From: Ricinus communis
Taxonomy: Eukaryota > Streptophyta > Magnoliopsida > Malpighiales > Euphorbiaceae
Direction of reading: 5' to 3'
Length of the DNA: 64,000 nt
Assembly: GCF_019578655.1 (NCBI RefSeq)
Contig: NC_063259.1
Span: 15,714,489-15,778,488, forward strand
Shown: positions 12,234 to 24,714 of the stretch, piece after piece
Layout of the letters: each line of letters starts with the position of its first letter
Numbering within the stretch: position 1 is the stretch's first letter
Made by a program: the position numbers and the translations under genes
The notes under the pieces: generated by a model
Told to the model about the DNA's origin: nothing
The model's input: only the letters and a program-made list of their open reading frames with translations
Database searches by the model: none

Positions 12234-12460
12234 TGAACAAAAAGAGAGAACTAAATTGCTTTTTTTTTTATTTTGTTATATTCTATGCTCAGGCTGTGCA
12301 ATATTTATACAAATGGAAGTTGACTTTTGTCAATTCCATGAAATCTGTAATCTCCCAAAAATTAGAAGCTAATTTATTCTATCCTAAAATAGAGCAGAAA
12401 TCATGGGATATATACATAGATCTTATAGTTGTACAGGAAAGATATTCTAGATTTTCAACA
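12234..12460 (-). repeat. 5' LTR of the copia element
   Basis: A 227-base terminal repeat, TGTTGAAAATC...TTTTTGTTCA in element sense, matching 7446-7667. It contains the promoter of the element; a TATA-like TATAAATATTG lies on the minus strand near 12300-12310. Confidence 0.94.
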
Positions 12461-13990
12461 GGAATGAAATACTCCTGAGAATCACATCAGATGTGGTTGT
12501 AGGAGGTGCCTCGGATGGAGCGGAGGAGCTTATAATGTGGGAAGGCTGGGAACGTCGGGCGGACTGCCCCTCAATTGGCTCATGAGTAGTAGAAGCTTGG
12601 TGGGGGAACTGTAAATAAAATAATTAGAAAAGCGGGAAACAAAGGAGAATTCTAAGTAAATCTAGAAAAATACCTGAGCAACAGCGTCATCGCCTAAGGG
12701 CATGATCCTCAATAGCCGAGGGATGAACGAGGTATAGTCTGTCCGCTGAGATCGGATGGTGAGATCCTCGGGCTTGTCATACCCCATCAAGCACTTCACT
12801 AAATCCTCCCGAGCAATGTTTGTCATCCAAAACATAAAAAGAAAAGGAGATAATGGAACTCGCTGTATCCTACCGCTTTGCTCCCAATCATAGATTCTCT
12901 TTCCTAAGTACCGCGCCTAATAGGTAGGTCCCATCAGCAGGATCCTCCTCTGCTCGAGGTCAGCCGTAGATAGCATGTAGGGGTCCCATTGGCAGCGCTC
13001 TTCCAACCAATCAGCTCGAATCTGTAAACCAGAAAAGTTAAGTAACTATACAAATGAAGCACAAATATGACTAATAATTGTATTTACCATGTCCTAGGTC
13101 AAGCTATTAATCCACATATGGTGCATGTGAACCTGAGCCCACTCCAAGGTGACGGTCCTACTCGAGCCCCAATAACTTAATCGAGGGAAAGCCAGCAAGG
13201 TGCAGATGGGCTATAAGCCCATCAAAAGACCGATCTCCAAGGCCCAAATCTATAAAACAAGAATCAACATTTACTGTATTTGTAAAAGAAACTAGGAAAA
13301 GAAATTAGAGCATAACTTACATGGACCGCGTGCTAGAAACCGCAGATCCTCTTGCTATCTTAGACTGTAACGTCCATCTAATAATATAAGTATGGGAGAG
13401 CCATAGATCCTCATTTATAGGATGAGACCTGGTCCAAATACTGTAACAGGGCCAAATAGTGGAAGTTCAGTAAGTTTCCCGAGTCATTGAACAATATCGT
13501 ACTGAAGAGGTACACCAAAAAGGCTCGGGCTATCTGGTCAACCTTCTGAGAGTTCTCAGGAACAAAGCCCCAGTAGTGGAGGGGGATGCTCTGATAAGCA
13601 ATACATCGAGAGTTCTTGAATATCCGCAAGAACCCAAGTGGATCAGTGATGAAGTGCTCCCAAACGTCGAAGCATTGATCGTGAATCGCATCTTCAAATC
13701 GCATAGGCGTGCCGGAGAAATTGATGCCTGTGATAGCGTAGAAGGAAAGAGGAGAGAGCATCAACTCATCGATCTAGGTGTGAAAGGTATGAGTAGTGTC
13801 TATCCACCTCTCGTGTAGTGCATAGACAGAAGTATGGTCAATCCTCCTAGTGACTGATGGGAGCATAGCTACGAACCAATGGAAGCCAGTATCTCCAATC
13901 CTAGCCTAGACTGAGCTACAGAGCTCGTCGAACCACTCGCGAGCACCATAATAAATTTCAACAAATGAGTCGATACAACATCACATTGGA

Positions 13991-14506
13991 AAGCTAAATG
14001 CATAGATATCAAACATCATGTACATACAAAAAGACCCTAAACAGGTAAATATATGTCTATTAGTTATTATTTTTCGTAAAAAAGCTTTGAAAACCTTCGC
14101 TCGGCCTTTGCATAGTCGATTTGGACTATGCAGAGCCCATCGCCTCTACAGGTTAGGGCACACAGTTTTTTGATAATTTTTTGCATGTTTTGGATAAATA
14201 ACATATATATCAAGTCTGTAAGTTGCAGAAAATAAAGTTTAAGCTAAGAAATTACCTCTTCGACGGCTAGAAATGCGCGGTGGGTGTTTAATTTTGCTAA
14301 AAGGGGAATTTCCTCTCTTTTCACTAAACTCCCAGTTTGGTGCGATTGGAGTACGTCCAGCAAATACTTAAGGAAGAGCTCGCCATTTCAAAACTAGTTC
14401 TGTGGAATTTGGTTAAGAAATAAGGGTGAAATCACGAAAAGAGTGAGAAAGGGTTTGAGAGAAAAATAAAGGAAAATAGATTGGTGAACAAAGTGAGGAT
14501 ATAAGA

Positions 14507-14562
<56 letters not shown>

Positions 14563-15131
14563 TGGAGGGAGGCAAAAATGTCATTTAGGTCCCCGACCTG
14601 TCAAAATCATGTCTTAGTCCAAAAAGTTGATGCAAGTCCTTAGAAGACACATAGAAGCAAAGTTGGCATCCGGGGGAGGGGGGTGGGTTTGAGAAGTTAC
14701 AATTCCCTGACCTATCAAAATTATGTTTTAGTCCCTGAATAGGCCAAATACCAGTATAGCTTCCGGAAAGCATCAAGATGAATCTGACTATACTCTGATG
14801 TGGGAAATTCTAACCGAAAGCACCGGAAAGTGGAAAATTACTAAATTGATCCGAAGTGGTGAATTGTAAATAGCCAGAGGAAAGTCCTATAATCATGAAA
14901 TCAATGGACGTGGCTCCCAAATAGCAGGCAAAGCCCTCAACTTAAGTAGGCGAAGTCCTCGACAATTCAAGCAGGTGTGGTCTCCATATCAATAATCGAA
15001 ATTCGAGCTTATGAGTCGTTAACTTTTATAGCTCATAGAGATATTCTTTTGTCGTATCCTTGATATTTATAATTTTTCTCAATTTATTTAAATGCATTGC
15101 ATGCTTATAATTTTGATAAATCGGGGGCAGC
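13991..15131. other. Intergenic DNA upstream of the PMD pseudogene
   Basis: No gene is visible. Near 14130 there is GAGCCCATCGCCTCTAC, an echo of the palindromic motif of the LTR-like repeat that starts at 15132. A G-rich patch lies at about 14672-14690. Confidence 0.5.
14507..14562. repeat. Compound AC/AT microsatellite
   Basis: A run of AC dinucleotides is followed directly by a run of AT dinucleotides. It is likely length-variable. Confidence 0.95.
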
Positions 15132-17335
15132 TATCAGCATCCATTTTTTGGATCTAGATATCGAGAGAGTTACGAAAAATTTTATGATAAAAGTTATTGC
15201 TTTCGCAAGTCTTGAGAGATGAAGACGGGTGAATCTGAGGTTAATCCAGCAAAAATTACTTTTTAAAAATCAATTTGGAGTTAAATGTCAAGAAAAAATA
15301 AAGTTTGAGGGTCAAAATGATAGATTTCGCAAGATTAGGGACTTAATTGCAAATTTTTGCTAAACTTTCATTGTGTAGAGCCAATCGGCTCTACATACAC
15401 AATACATATTAGGATTTTTTTTCCTTCCACATTGTTTTTTCTTAATGATTTTATATCTAGATACATATTCTGAATGGATTTTGACGATAAGCATGGGTTT
15501 TTCTAATGATAATTATTCAAATTTTAAAGAATTAAATTTGGATATTTATTATCTTTTTGAAAGAAAAAAATTTATCCCCTCTCTAGGGTTTCCTTTGAAA
15601 CCCTACCTCTATAAATAGAAAGAGATGCTTAGGGTTTTGGGGAGGAAAAAAAGATCAAAAGACAACAAGAGAGAACAAAAGCTAATATCGATTAAAAAAC
15701 TATCGTTCAGTACTAGGCAGAGGGTTTAAGTCCCTAAGAAAGAATGCCACTAAGTAAGAATTATTTTTAGAAACCTTTTAGTCGACAGAAACTTTTTCAA
15801 TACCACATCTAGCACTGGATTTCCAACCAGTCTTTGATTCAATTGCATTTTCATCATTTGAAACTCGCAGAACCATCAACTACGATGACAACCTGAGCGT
15901 TTCTCCAAACATGCATCCATCATCATCAACATCATATTAAACTGGTTTCCTTAATTTTTTTATGTTCTTCCTTAGAAACATGATTAGGGTTACTTTTATT
16001 GTTTTATTTTTATGATTAATAGAATTAGATTAGGATTTTTTATGAATCTGCATATTATTAATTTATTAGATTTTGAAATTTGATAATAAGAATATTAAGG
16101 TTTTGAATCTGATTAAATACATGCATAGGATTATATGATTAGATTTTTTTTTTCATATGATTTTGTAATTAAATATGTTTATTAGGATTATATGATTAAT
16201 ATGCTATCTTTATTTACTGTTTTTTTTTTTGTTTCTAGGATTTTGTATTAGCTTTTAGGGTTTCTGATTCAATCGATTGATTTTTGTTGTTTCTATTTTA
16301 TTTTATTTCTTTCACATTCTAATTGTGTTTTTACCTTCTATGCATGTTAAGATTGGCTTTGGAGACGCAAGGAATACACTAAAAGTTGAAAAAGTCAGCC
16401 TTGATATCCCAGAGCCGATCGCTCAAGCCAGAGCCAATTGGCTATGCATTTAGCCGATTGGCTCTATGTCTAATGCCAATCGCCTCTACACCTTTTTGTC
16501 CCAATTTTTAACTTTTTATGAGTTTTGATGTATTTTTATAGGTTTTGTATACTGTATTAGATTTTAAGATTTTTTCTTTGCAATTCTAGTTGTAGGTTAG
16601 GTTGTAAGAGCTAAATTTATATTTATGCTCTTTATTTTGTTTATTTCATTGCTTAATATGTAATAAATAAATATGATATGACTGCCTAATTAAAAATGGA
16701 CATATAGACTTAGGGCTAAAATTGGGCCTCACATGATAACTGGATTCCAATTGGCTACTCAACATTAAGTAGGCTTAAAATCTAAAATTGAAGTAGACTT
16801 AAGGGTTGTTTCAGTTAGGATTGGGCTTTATTAGAATTAGGTTAACACAAAACGAGCCTTGTTATAATAAGTAGTCCATTAGACCTAAAAGTTAGAAGTT
16901 AAAGCATAACTTGTAATTGGGCTAGGCTAAGTGGATTATGTGCATAATCAATCAGTAAGCTAGATATACAACTTTAATATGCGCTGAACTTAATAAAATG
17001 GGCTAGATCTAGGTAAATTATATGTGTTATTTGGTATGTCTATATATGAACTATTATGTTTATAAGGAATGATTTGTTAAATAATAAAATTAAAGACTAG
17101 TATACACAAATAATAAAGTTGGCTTTCGGATCTATCTCTGGATTTGTGACGTAGTTTTTTTATGAAATCTGAGAAATGTCATTCATTAGTAAAAGTGTTC
17201 CAGTAATTACCCAGTGACAACTCTCATTTCCGCGCTAGTCTTAGTGACTAGTTAGCATATTCCTGATTAGGTTGAAAAGCCTTGCAGTATTATAGTCGCT
17301 AAAAACATTTGTGTACGCACATTAAAGCGCCACTT
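15132..17335 (+). repeat. Long LTR-like repeat with palindromic GAGCC-ATCGGCTC motifs, copy 1
   Basis: This block is clearly related to 42067-43870. Shared marks in order are CAGCATCCATTTTTTGGATC / TCACCCATTTTCTAGAT, TACGAAAAAT, AAGTTTGAGGG, palindromic CCAATCGGCTCTAC, CTCTAGGGTTTC...GAAACCCTA, a TATA box CTATAAATAG (about 15610), later AGAGCCAATTGGC near 16430, and TTGGACATCCAGACTTAG-like sequence near 16700. The TATA box about 480 bases in and the TG-like start suggest an LTR of a large gypsy element. The 3' boundary (GCGCCACTTACGGTGGCC at about 17325) is uncertain. No coding sequence is seen. Confidence 0.6.
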
Positions 17336-17599
17336 ACGGTGGCCTAATTGACTATAAAGTTAAAATATGGGTTAATTGTTTGTCGGGTCCAATTATAGGA
17401 TGGAAATTGACCTTTTTAGCCTTTTAATTTCTATAACAAATTGAAAAAAAAAAAAGAAATTTTTGCTTTCATATTAAACTCGCAAAAGAATTGATAAATA
17501 TATTCAAAAATTTAAAAGACAAATAAATGTGACTTTGTGGCAAAGAATTAGAAAAAAGAAAAAACCACCTCTTTCTTCCGTGTTCTTCTCTTTTTATCC

Positions 17600-18017
17600 T
17601 TCCGCAGTTTCTCAACCTAAACTATAAAGAGACGGCCCCTTCTCTCTCCGTCTCTTCCCTACTCAAAAGGAAAAAAAAATTAGAGAAAAAACCAATTTCT
17701 GAGATTGGATGGAAATTCACTAAAACCCTAAAAGACTCTTTGTCATCGGAATAAGGCAACTCCTCAAGACTGGCATTGTAATTTTCCTCTTCCTTTTTAT
17801 GTTTCTGATTATTTGATTGATCGAGTTCATTTTGCTGAGTATTTGACTGAAAAATGAATCGAATAGGTTTTTTTTTTTTTTTTTTTTATCAAACGCAACT
17901 TGTAAATGTTAGTTGCTGAGTGTTATTTCTTTTGTTGTTAATCAAGTTCAACTAGTAGCTCATTTTTAGTGTTTCTATGTTTCTGATTATGAATTGAAGC
18001 TGTGTTTGTTTGCTTAG
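17600..18017 (+). promoter_or_regulatory. Promoter, 5' UTR and 5' UTR intron of the SWIM gene
   Basis: A TATA box CTATAAAGAG (17622-17631) precedes a pyrimidine-rich stretch (17637-17663) of the kind common near plant transcription starts. A donor-like ATT/GTAATT (17777/17778) and an acceptor TGCTTAG (ending 18017) directly before the ATG suggest an intron in the 5' leader, with an 18-T run at about 17869-17887. The intron is inferred from splice signals only. Confidence 0.55.
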
Positions 18018-21000
18018 ATGGCCAGGTGGGATGAGATCCTGTCCCTTCCAGTACAGAATCCTCCAACTTTGGAATTTTCTGCCAATGATCTTGTTTGGTC
18101 GAAGATTGAAGGTTGGCGTGACAATATAGATAGACTTGCTCTTATCCCGTTTGATAGGGTGGCTGATTTTGTAAGGGGTGAATCTGCCAACAAAGATTGT
18201 CCAACAAGATTTCATGTTGAAGCAAGACGACGTCGACCTACAGAAGCTTCTTACAAGCAAAAGGTTGATGGCATTCTTGAGTATATACTGTAAGTATTAC
18301 TTCAGCTTTTCTCATTGGTCGGTCTTGGGATTTGTCTTGAATTTATCTGCTTGAATATTTAGGTATTGGTGTTCGTTTGGTCCTGATGATCATCGGAAAG
18401 GTGGCATTGTTCGACCAAGTAGGACTACGTACGTTCCAAAGAAGAAAAATGCTGGTCGACCAAATACTAAAAGAGGATGCACCTGCCACTTTATTGTAAA
18501 ACGTTTAATTGCTGAACCATCAGTTGCACTTATCATATATAATCAGGACAAGCATGTGGATAAGAAAGGTTTACCATGCCATGGCCCACAGGACAAGAAG
18601 GCTGAAGGAACGCGTGCCATGTATGCCCCATACATCTCTGATGAGCTTCGGCTTCGTGTTCTTTCTTTACTGTATGTTGGGGTCTCTGTGGAGACAATAA
18701 TGCAGAGACACAATGAATCAGTAGAGAGACAAGGTGGTCCATGTAATCGTGATGACCTTTTAACTCATAGGTATGTGCGGCGACAAGAGAGGAGCATCCG
18801 TCGCTCTACTTATGAACTGGACACAGATGATGCAGTTAGCATTAGCATGTGGGTTGAAAGCCACCATAATCATGTATTCTTCTATGAGGATTTTAATAAC
18901 TCAGATCCCTTCACTTTGGGTATTCAAACAGAGTGGCAGTTGCAGCAAATGATTCAGTTTGGCAATCGTGGTCTTCTGGCTTCTGATTCGAGGTTTGGGA
19001 CAAATAAATTGAAGGTTTGTATTTTTTTGTTTATGTCTAGCTGAACATCATTGTCAGTGTCTAGATGGCTTTCAAATATTAGGAGGCTAACTGTTCACTT
19101 TTTTTGTTCATCTTATTTAGTATCCCGTTCACAGTCTTGTTGTGTTCAACTCTGAGAAGAAGGTCATTCCAGTGGCTTGGATTATTACACCAAGATTTGC
19201 TACTGCAGATGCACATAAATGGATGAGGGCACTTTATAATAGGGTCCGTACAAAAGACCCTACATGGAAGTTGGCTGGTTTCATAGTGGATGATCCTTTA
19301 ACAGACATCCATACAATCAGGTCGGTAACTAATTTTTTAAGTTCTTAAATTTATAGTTTATCTGATGCATGCGAGGTTCCAGGATATTCAGTAGTGGTTG
19401 GTAGAAAAAATTTTCTGGGACTTGTGTCAACTGGAGATGAGGAGATATTGTCAAAATTGACCTGTTTATGTTTATCAGTATACCAAACACTGTTTATCAT
19501 CCTGTTTTTAGAAATTCAATGGTGTCTCAGGAATTATTATTTGAGTTTATCACGCAAGCGATCTCCAAACCGTTTGCACACTTGGTTCTTAAAACTAACA
19601 TTGTTTATGTTCCAACTTAACAACTATTGTTGTAGTAGATTATCTACCTCAGACATATTTTACACTTTTGTAGGCAATAAAGTGTTTAACATATAAAGTG
19701 CTGGAGTTAAATAAGTAAATAGTTTTTCATGTGGGTCTGTTAGATCAGGATGATGGGAATTATTCTATTTCAAGTTACGAGATAACCTTGAGTGGTTTAT
19801 CTAAATCAAAATGTGTTTTATTGTGTAGCTGAGGGACAGCATAATTTAGGATAAATCCTCTCTACTTGGTTTTTCTATGTGAATAGTACTTTTGCGAATT
19901 TAAATTCTATGTATATGGCTTCTTTGTTCTCAGGGATGTGTTTGAGTGCTCTGTACTGATATCTTTTTGGCGGGTCCGTCATGCATGGCATAAGAACTTA
20001 GTAAAGAGATGCTCAGAAACAGAGATGCGTGTTCAAATGTCAAGACGGCTTGGAGATGTGGTAGATGATATTTCCAGTGGGCATGGAACTTTGGATTTAT
20101 TTGAAGTTTTTATTGAAGATTTTGTTGATGGCTCTGATTTCATGGATTACTTCAAGGCAGTCTGGTATCCTAGAATAGGTTGCTGACTTTTCTTTATTGT
20201 TTCAAGTAATTAATTTCCGTTTTAAGTGGAGTGTTACCATTTCTTTCTCCTTTTCTATTTTTCTAGTTCCTTTGACTCCTTGACTAAGAGCAAGGGATGA
20301 TTTGTAGTTGCAGAGAAGATGAAAGACTACTCGAATTTACTTGAAAAATGACTCTTGACTCTAAATGAGGATTATTATTTTTGGAAATTAAAATAATCTT
20401 TTCTTTGTTACCAGGGATTTGGACAGCTGCACTGAAAGCTCTTCCACTGGCCAGCCTGGAGACATGTGCTGCAATGGAACTTTACCACAATCAATTGAAA
20501 GTGAGGTTACTGAGTGAGAAGGATCCTGGTGTATATCAGCGTGCTGATTGGTTGGTAGATAAGTTGGGTACAAAAGTGCATTCCTACTTCTGGCTTGATG
20601 AGTATTCAGAAAAGGATGATTTTGTAAGATACTGGAAAGATGAATGGGCCACTGGTTTGACAGCTTGGCGCAGAGCATTAAACGTTCCAGACGTTGATGT
20701 TGTCATGGAAGGCAGATGTGCGAAAGTTAATGACCAGTTTGACCGGGATAAGGTTCATGTTGTCTGGAATCCTGGTTCAGATTTTGCCATTTGTGATTGC
20801 AGTCTGGCAGAAATGGGCAACTTGTGTGAGCATGTAATTAAAGTTAGAAGGATATGTCATGAGAAAGGGTATAGGAGGCCGTCTATTAGCCTACTTCAGT
20901 ATAACCATGCCTTGATTGACATGCTATACTGCCCACCCCATGATTCCTTAATTCATGATCATGCTGTTTCTTTAGCAGTCGCTGTAAACAAGGAATTAGA

Positions 21001-21091
21001 TGCACTAGTTGATTTAGGTAGCAGCCATTTTACTGTTGATCCTATTCTGAAACAAGCTGCAGAAACTAGGGCTGTTCAAAATTCGGCTTAA
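18018..21091 (+). CDS. SWIM zinc-finger protein, MULE-transposase-derived (At1g60560-like)
   Basis: Five exons join in frame to 681 aa: 18018-18289, 18363-19014, 19121-19320, 19934-20178 and 20415-21091, with GT/AG at every intron. The N-terminal part holds a FAR1/GCM1-like Cys/His region (RGCTCHFIV...KGLPCHG). The middle is a MULE-type transposase core with an Asp at DSRFGTNK (residue about 299) and one at FIVDDP (about 365). The C-terminal part has a SWIM finger, C583-x-C585-x8-C594-x-H596. The protein resembles the Arabidopsis SWIM zinc-finger family protein At1g60560, a domesticated transposase relative presumed to act in the nucleus on DNA. No terminal inverted repeats flank it and the frame is intact, so it looks like a host gene. 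The target and function are unknown. A LINE-like remnant begins about 300 bases downstream. Confidence 0.9.
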
Positions 21092-21385
21092 CCAAACACA
21101 CCTGTGCCATTCTGAAATTCACTTGGTATTCAGTCAGTTAAATTATTTTAGACGAGTATATTTTTTGTCAGTTTGACTTTTGATGGTTGGGAACTGGCTT
21201 TACCATTTTAACCAAATATCTCAAAGCTTTCATTCCTCTCTCAGAACTCTCACTGCTCTCTTCTCTTTAGTCTTTGCTTTTTCACCAAGCAAGGATGAAG
21301 TTTGCTTGCCGAACCTGATTTCCAATATTCAGTTTTTCTGCAAGCTGCCACACGTTAATTCCCATCATTTATGTGGCGCAGTTTG

Positions 21386-22560
21386 ATGGAGGCAAGGTGG
21401 ATTCTGGAAAAAGGTGTGCTTTGGAGGGTGAGAATGGAACCAAAATCTGTATTTATAGAGATATATGGGTCCCTATGCAATAGATCTGCTCCTGCGCAAG
21501 AATGGAGATGGAGTTTAAAGTGCAGAAGTTAGTTGATTATGGCAATGGATGCTAGAACAAAGACCTTGTGAGGCAAATTTTTAATGGAAGCTATTTTTAA
21601 CGTTTGTATCAGCAGCAGACAGGTTAAGGATGTGTGCTACTTGATTCTGACCTCATCTAGGGCCTTTTTTTGATGAAGTCTGTATATCACTTTATTTTCC
21701 AAGAAACTTCAATATTTCTTCACCCTTTCCTAATTTCGTGTGGAAGTTGACATGGAATTTGAAGCTGCCGCCATGTTAAAAAGTTGGGATAGCAGCCTGG
21801 ATTATTTCCTCCCATGCTTGAATAGTTTCTCTCTTCGCCATCGAGTACTCAAGTAATTACTGCTCATTGTTCTTCTACTGAGTGGATTGGCAGATGGGAA
21901 TCCTATTACCAATTTCTAAGTTTGAAAAATTTCTAGTTTTGCTTTGGGGAGTTTGGAATAGTTACAATTTGTTTATCATTGAAGGAAAAAGAGACAATGC
22001 ATGTAATTCTCAAATCAGAAGCCTGTTTATTATGCAGAATTGCCAAGCCCAGCAACAAGTTGAACCCGGCCCTTGTCGACCAATAGATTAGATGGAGGGT
22101 TCCTGAGATGGATTTCATTAAGGTTATTGCAGCCTCCAATTTGGCAGCAGGTAGCTCTGTGGTAGGTCCTGTTCTTGGGGATGCAGATGCACAATTTCTT
22201 TGGTCACTGACAAAATTTGGTGGTCAAGATGTGGTGTGGCTCTAGCAGAATGTATGGCACTTTGAATAGCTCGGGAATCTGTTGATCCTATTTGATGGCC
22301 GTTTGTGGTTATAGAGGGTAATTCCATGTTTGTTTTCTAGAGCTTATTGAAGAGGGAACTTGAGAGACAGCAGTTTTTGAAGACCTTACTAGTTTCTGTA
22401 ATTCTTTTCTTCTGGTGTTTTCTTTCTTTTGTTGGGTGAAGTGGCGATATGGATGCACAGTCTTTAGCCTAGTTGGCTATAGATTGTGAAGCTCAGTGTC
22501 TCCTTCAAAACAGAGTTCCAACCTCTCTGGAACATTTTGTATTGGATGATTTCCTTTTTC
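21386..22560 (+). pseudogene. LINE-like remnant (zf-RVT and RNase H region)
   Basis: In shifting plus-strand frames I read WILEKGVLWRV, IYREIWVP-like and LVDYGNG-like segments, typical of the C-terminal region (zf-RVT) of plant LINE polyproteins. RNase H-like pieces follow: VIAASNLAAGS, GDADAQFLW, ARESVDP...VIEGNSMF and, near the end, NMDAQSLA-LAIDCEAQ and FVLDDFLF. Many stops and shifts break it. Its 3' end is followed by AATAAAATACAAAG (about 22576), which could serve as a polyadenylation signal. It lies downstream of the SWIM gene on the same strand and may lie in that gene's 3' flank. Confidence 0.65.
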
Positions 22561-24700
22561 TTTTTTTCTTTTTGCAATAAAATACAAAGCTTTTCCCTTG
22601 GTGATTGCAGACTGTAAGTAACAGAACCAATATGACCACACTTCTTCTCATGGACCCCAAATCTAAGCTCAGGTGCTCTTCTATTCTCTTCTTTTTCTTA
22701 GATACGATTTCTTTTCTCCTTATGTTTTTCTTTTTTTAAAGAGTCTGATTTAGCTTCTTTTTTTTTCCTTTTGCATATGTCAGATTCTGTTGAATGGTTT
22801 CCCCTATAAGAGAAGCCTCTTCTTTTCATTTCTAATTTATCCCCTTTAATTATTCTCTACCAATTCGCCTGGTTTGTCAGGTTATCATTTTATGTTTTTC
22901 GCTAAAATCTTAAAAACTCCATCTCAATAACCCAATCTTCTGCTATATTTTCTTTTATGCTTATGAGGGCTTAGTGGTTTATCTCTGTTTTTATTTATCT
23001 TTAAATATTTGTTGACATTTCGAAAACTTGGGTTCAAATTGATAGGGTTTACATTGTTGGTTAGTTCTTTCTTTCTTTTTTTCTTTTCTTTCTTTTTGTT
23101 GTTGTTTTTGCTTCTTTATTGCATTTGATTTCATCTGGACCTTTCTTATTTCTTGTGGTTAGTGTAAACTTCAAATTTATTCAAGTATATCATTTGTACT
23201 AGTTGGCATCGAAGAACCATTAACTGGTAGTTGAAGGGCTACTAGACTTGTCTATATTATCATAACATAACATTGATGAGACATTTCTTTGGCCTCTGAG
23301 AAAATTCGAAACACGCTAGATTGTAATGTAAAATAATGAAGGTGCAAGGTATAATGCGATAGCTTAGCAAGTTCAAATATAACCACCATTTAAGATAGTT
23401 CTCCTGGTACAGTAAACTTGCAAGATCATGATGTTTCTGTATCATGTTCAGAAATTGAAACATGTGAATATTTGTCTCGAATAAATATTTGCACATTATG
23501 TTGGAGACTAGTTAGAAGGTTCAGGGACATGCAAATGATGGTGCTAAAGTGCTCAAGACTGTCCTTGAGCCTTCAGCATCAGAAAACAAACAGGAGCTTT
23601 AATCTTCTGTTTTTTGATGCTAGCCCGGAATTCTGACCTGTTTGAGATAACTGGTCCTGAATTCCCCTACAATGCTTAAATTAAAAGTGTCTAGACCATA
23701 ACTAAAAGACCGGCCTAAAGCACAAACTGGCTCACAGATTGTTTGAATTGGTGGTGGGGATCGGCTTCCGAAAGGCAACCATAGTTACGAACTTAAATCA
23801 CGATCATTTTTCTTGTAGTTGAAAAATTTTACCATCCTTTAATAGTATCGTTGTGATTGATAAGTGAGATGCATCAAACACTATTCTGTGTTTCACTTTT
23901 TTGTTGAAAGCTGTAACTGCTTTTTTTTTAGTACATTGTTGATTGTGATATATGGTTCTTTTATCTAATCGATAAGCTGTGCATTTCTCTTTTCAGCTCA
24001 TTTGTGCTCTTGAATCCTATCATTTAATGAGTTTTTCATCTAGTTCAATAGGAAAAGTTACTTATACCTATATACCAAAGAGAAGGGTGTTACTTCTGTC
24101 GACATTTTGGCTGTAGTTCTAATTTGGTTGAGTTTCCGAAATAGTGTAAAAAGAAGTGGTTCAAACCATTGCTATTGACCCGGACCTGTTCTAAAAAGGT
24201 TGAGGCATTTCAAATTGGTTAATGACTACCATGGAATTTACGTAGGCTACAATCTTTTTTTCTTTCATTGTTGTTAATGGCTATAATTAATAATTAAAAA
24301 AAAGCAGCTTCGGGTTCTGCCATTTTCATAAAGTCCAAACTTCTTGGCCAGACATATATTGAAGTATGTAAAATGTATATCATTTTTTTTTCTTTTTTTT
24401 TAAAGATATAAACAATGTAAGTATAATATATCTATACACATAACAAATGTAGAAGTTAAATGTATATCATTTCTTGAGACTTGTCTGTCTGATTTTTCCA
24501 AAATTACAAATCCGTTCAAGCTGCTGAAATCGATGGAACGTAGTAAAACTGTCACACATATTGTGGTTTTCAATCAATTTGGGTCGACTGTGGGTGAGAT
24601 TGGTATTAGCCTACTCTTTTTCGGTTTTAGTTGAGGCTTAAGATTGTGCCATCTATTTAAACTCAACTCGGGCCAATCTATATATGTTTAATTTGTGAAA
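22561..24700. other. Intergenic DNA, pyrimidine-rich then mixed
   Basis: 22660-23160 is strongly T/C-rich on the plus strand. I see no gene or RNA. Small open frames on both strands at 23260-23640 overlap each other and have no recognisable family. Confidence 0.5.
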
Positions 24701-24714
24701 AATACCTTAGGGTA

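Larger units (their letters stand above)
7446..12460 (-). mobile_element. Ty1/copia retrotransposon, nearly complete, 5.0 kb
   Basis: This is a full-structure copia element on the minus strand: 5' LTR (12234-12460), PBS (12222-12233), gag, zinc knuckle, protease, integrase, RT, RNase H, polypurine tract and 3' LTR (7446-7667). The domain order PR-IN-RT-RH is diagnostic of Ty1/copia. The reading frame is broken in several places, so it is not autonomous. By eye the LTRs differ at roughly ten sites in about 220 bases, so the insertion is relatively recent. No clear target-site duplication is seen (left flank GATCT, right flank GGAAT). The element sits inside block D of the PMD pseudogene. Confidence 0.95.
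6922..13990 (-). pseudogene. Plant mobile domain (PMD, MAIN-like) protein pseudogene, split by a copia insertion
   Basis: On the minus strand, exon-like blocks encode a plant mobile domain protein (aminotransferase-like PMD, as in MAIN/MAIL and PP7-long-form proteins). Block A (about 13990-13321) carries ALHERWIDTTHTFH, then PLSFYAITGI and a LLQYLDQVSSYK...GSMALPYLY region. Block B is 13249-13088. Block C (13021-12674) contains IRADWLEERCQWDPY and ends ...GDDAVAQ. Block D is 12608-12461 and resumes at about 7445 after the copia element. The last block (7092-6922) is coiled-coil-like and ends at a TGA at 6922-6924. Donors (CAT/GTAAGT at 13320, CAG/GTATTT at 12673) and acceptors survive. Several in-frame stops stand where Trp is expected (HT*ID, SYK*GS). 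The true N terminus is not found. It may be a dead gene or a PMD carried by a transposon. Confidence 0.75.
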
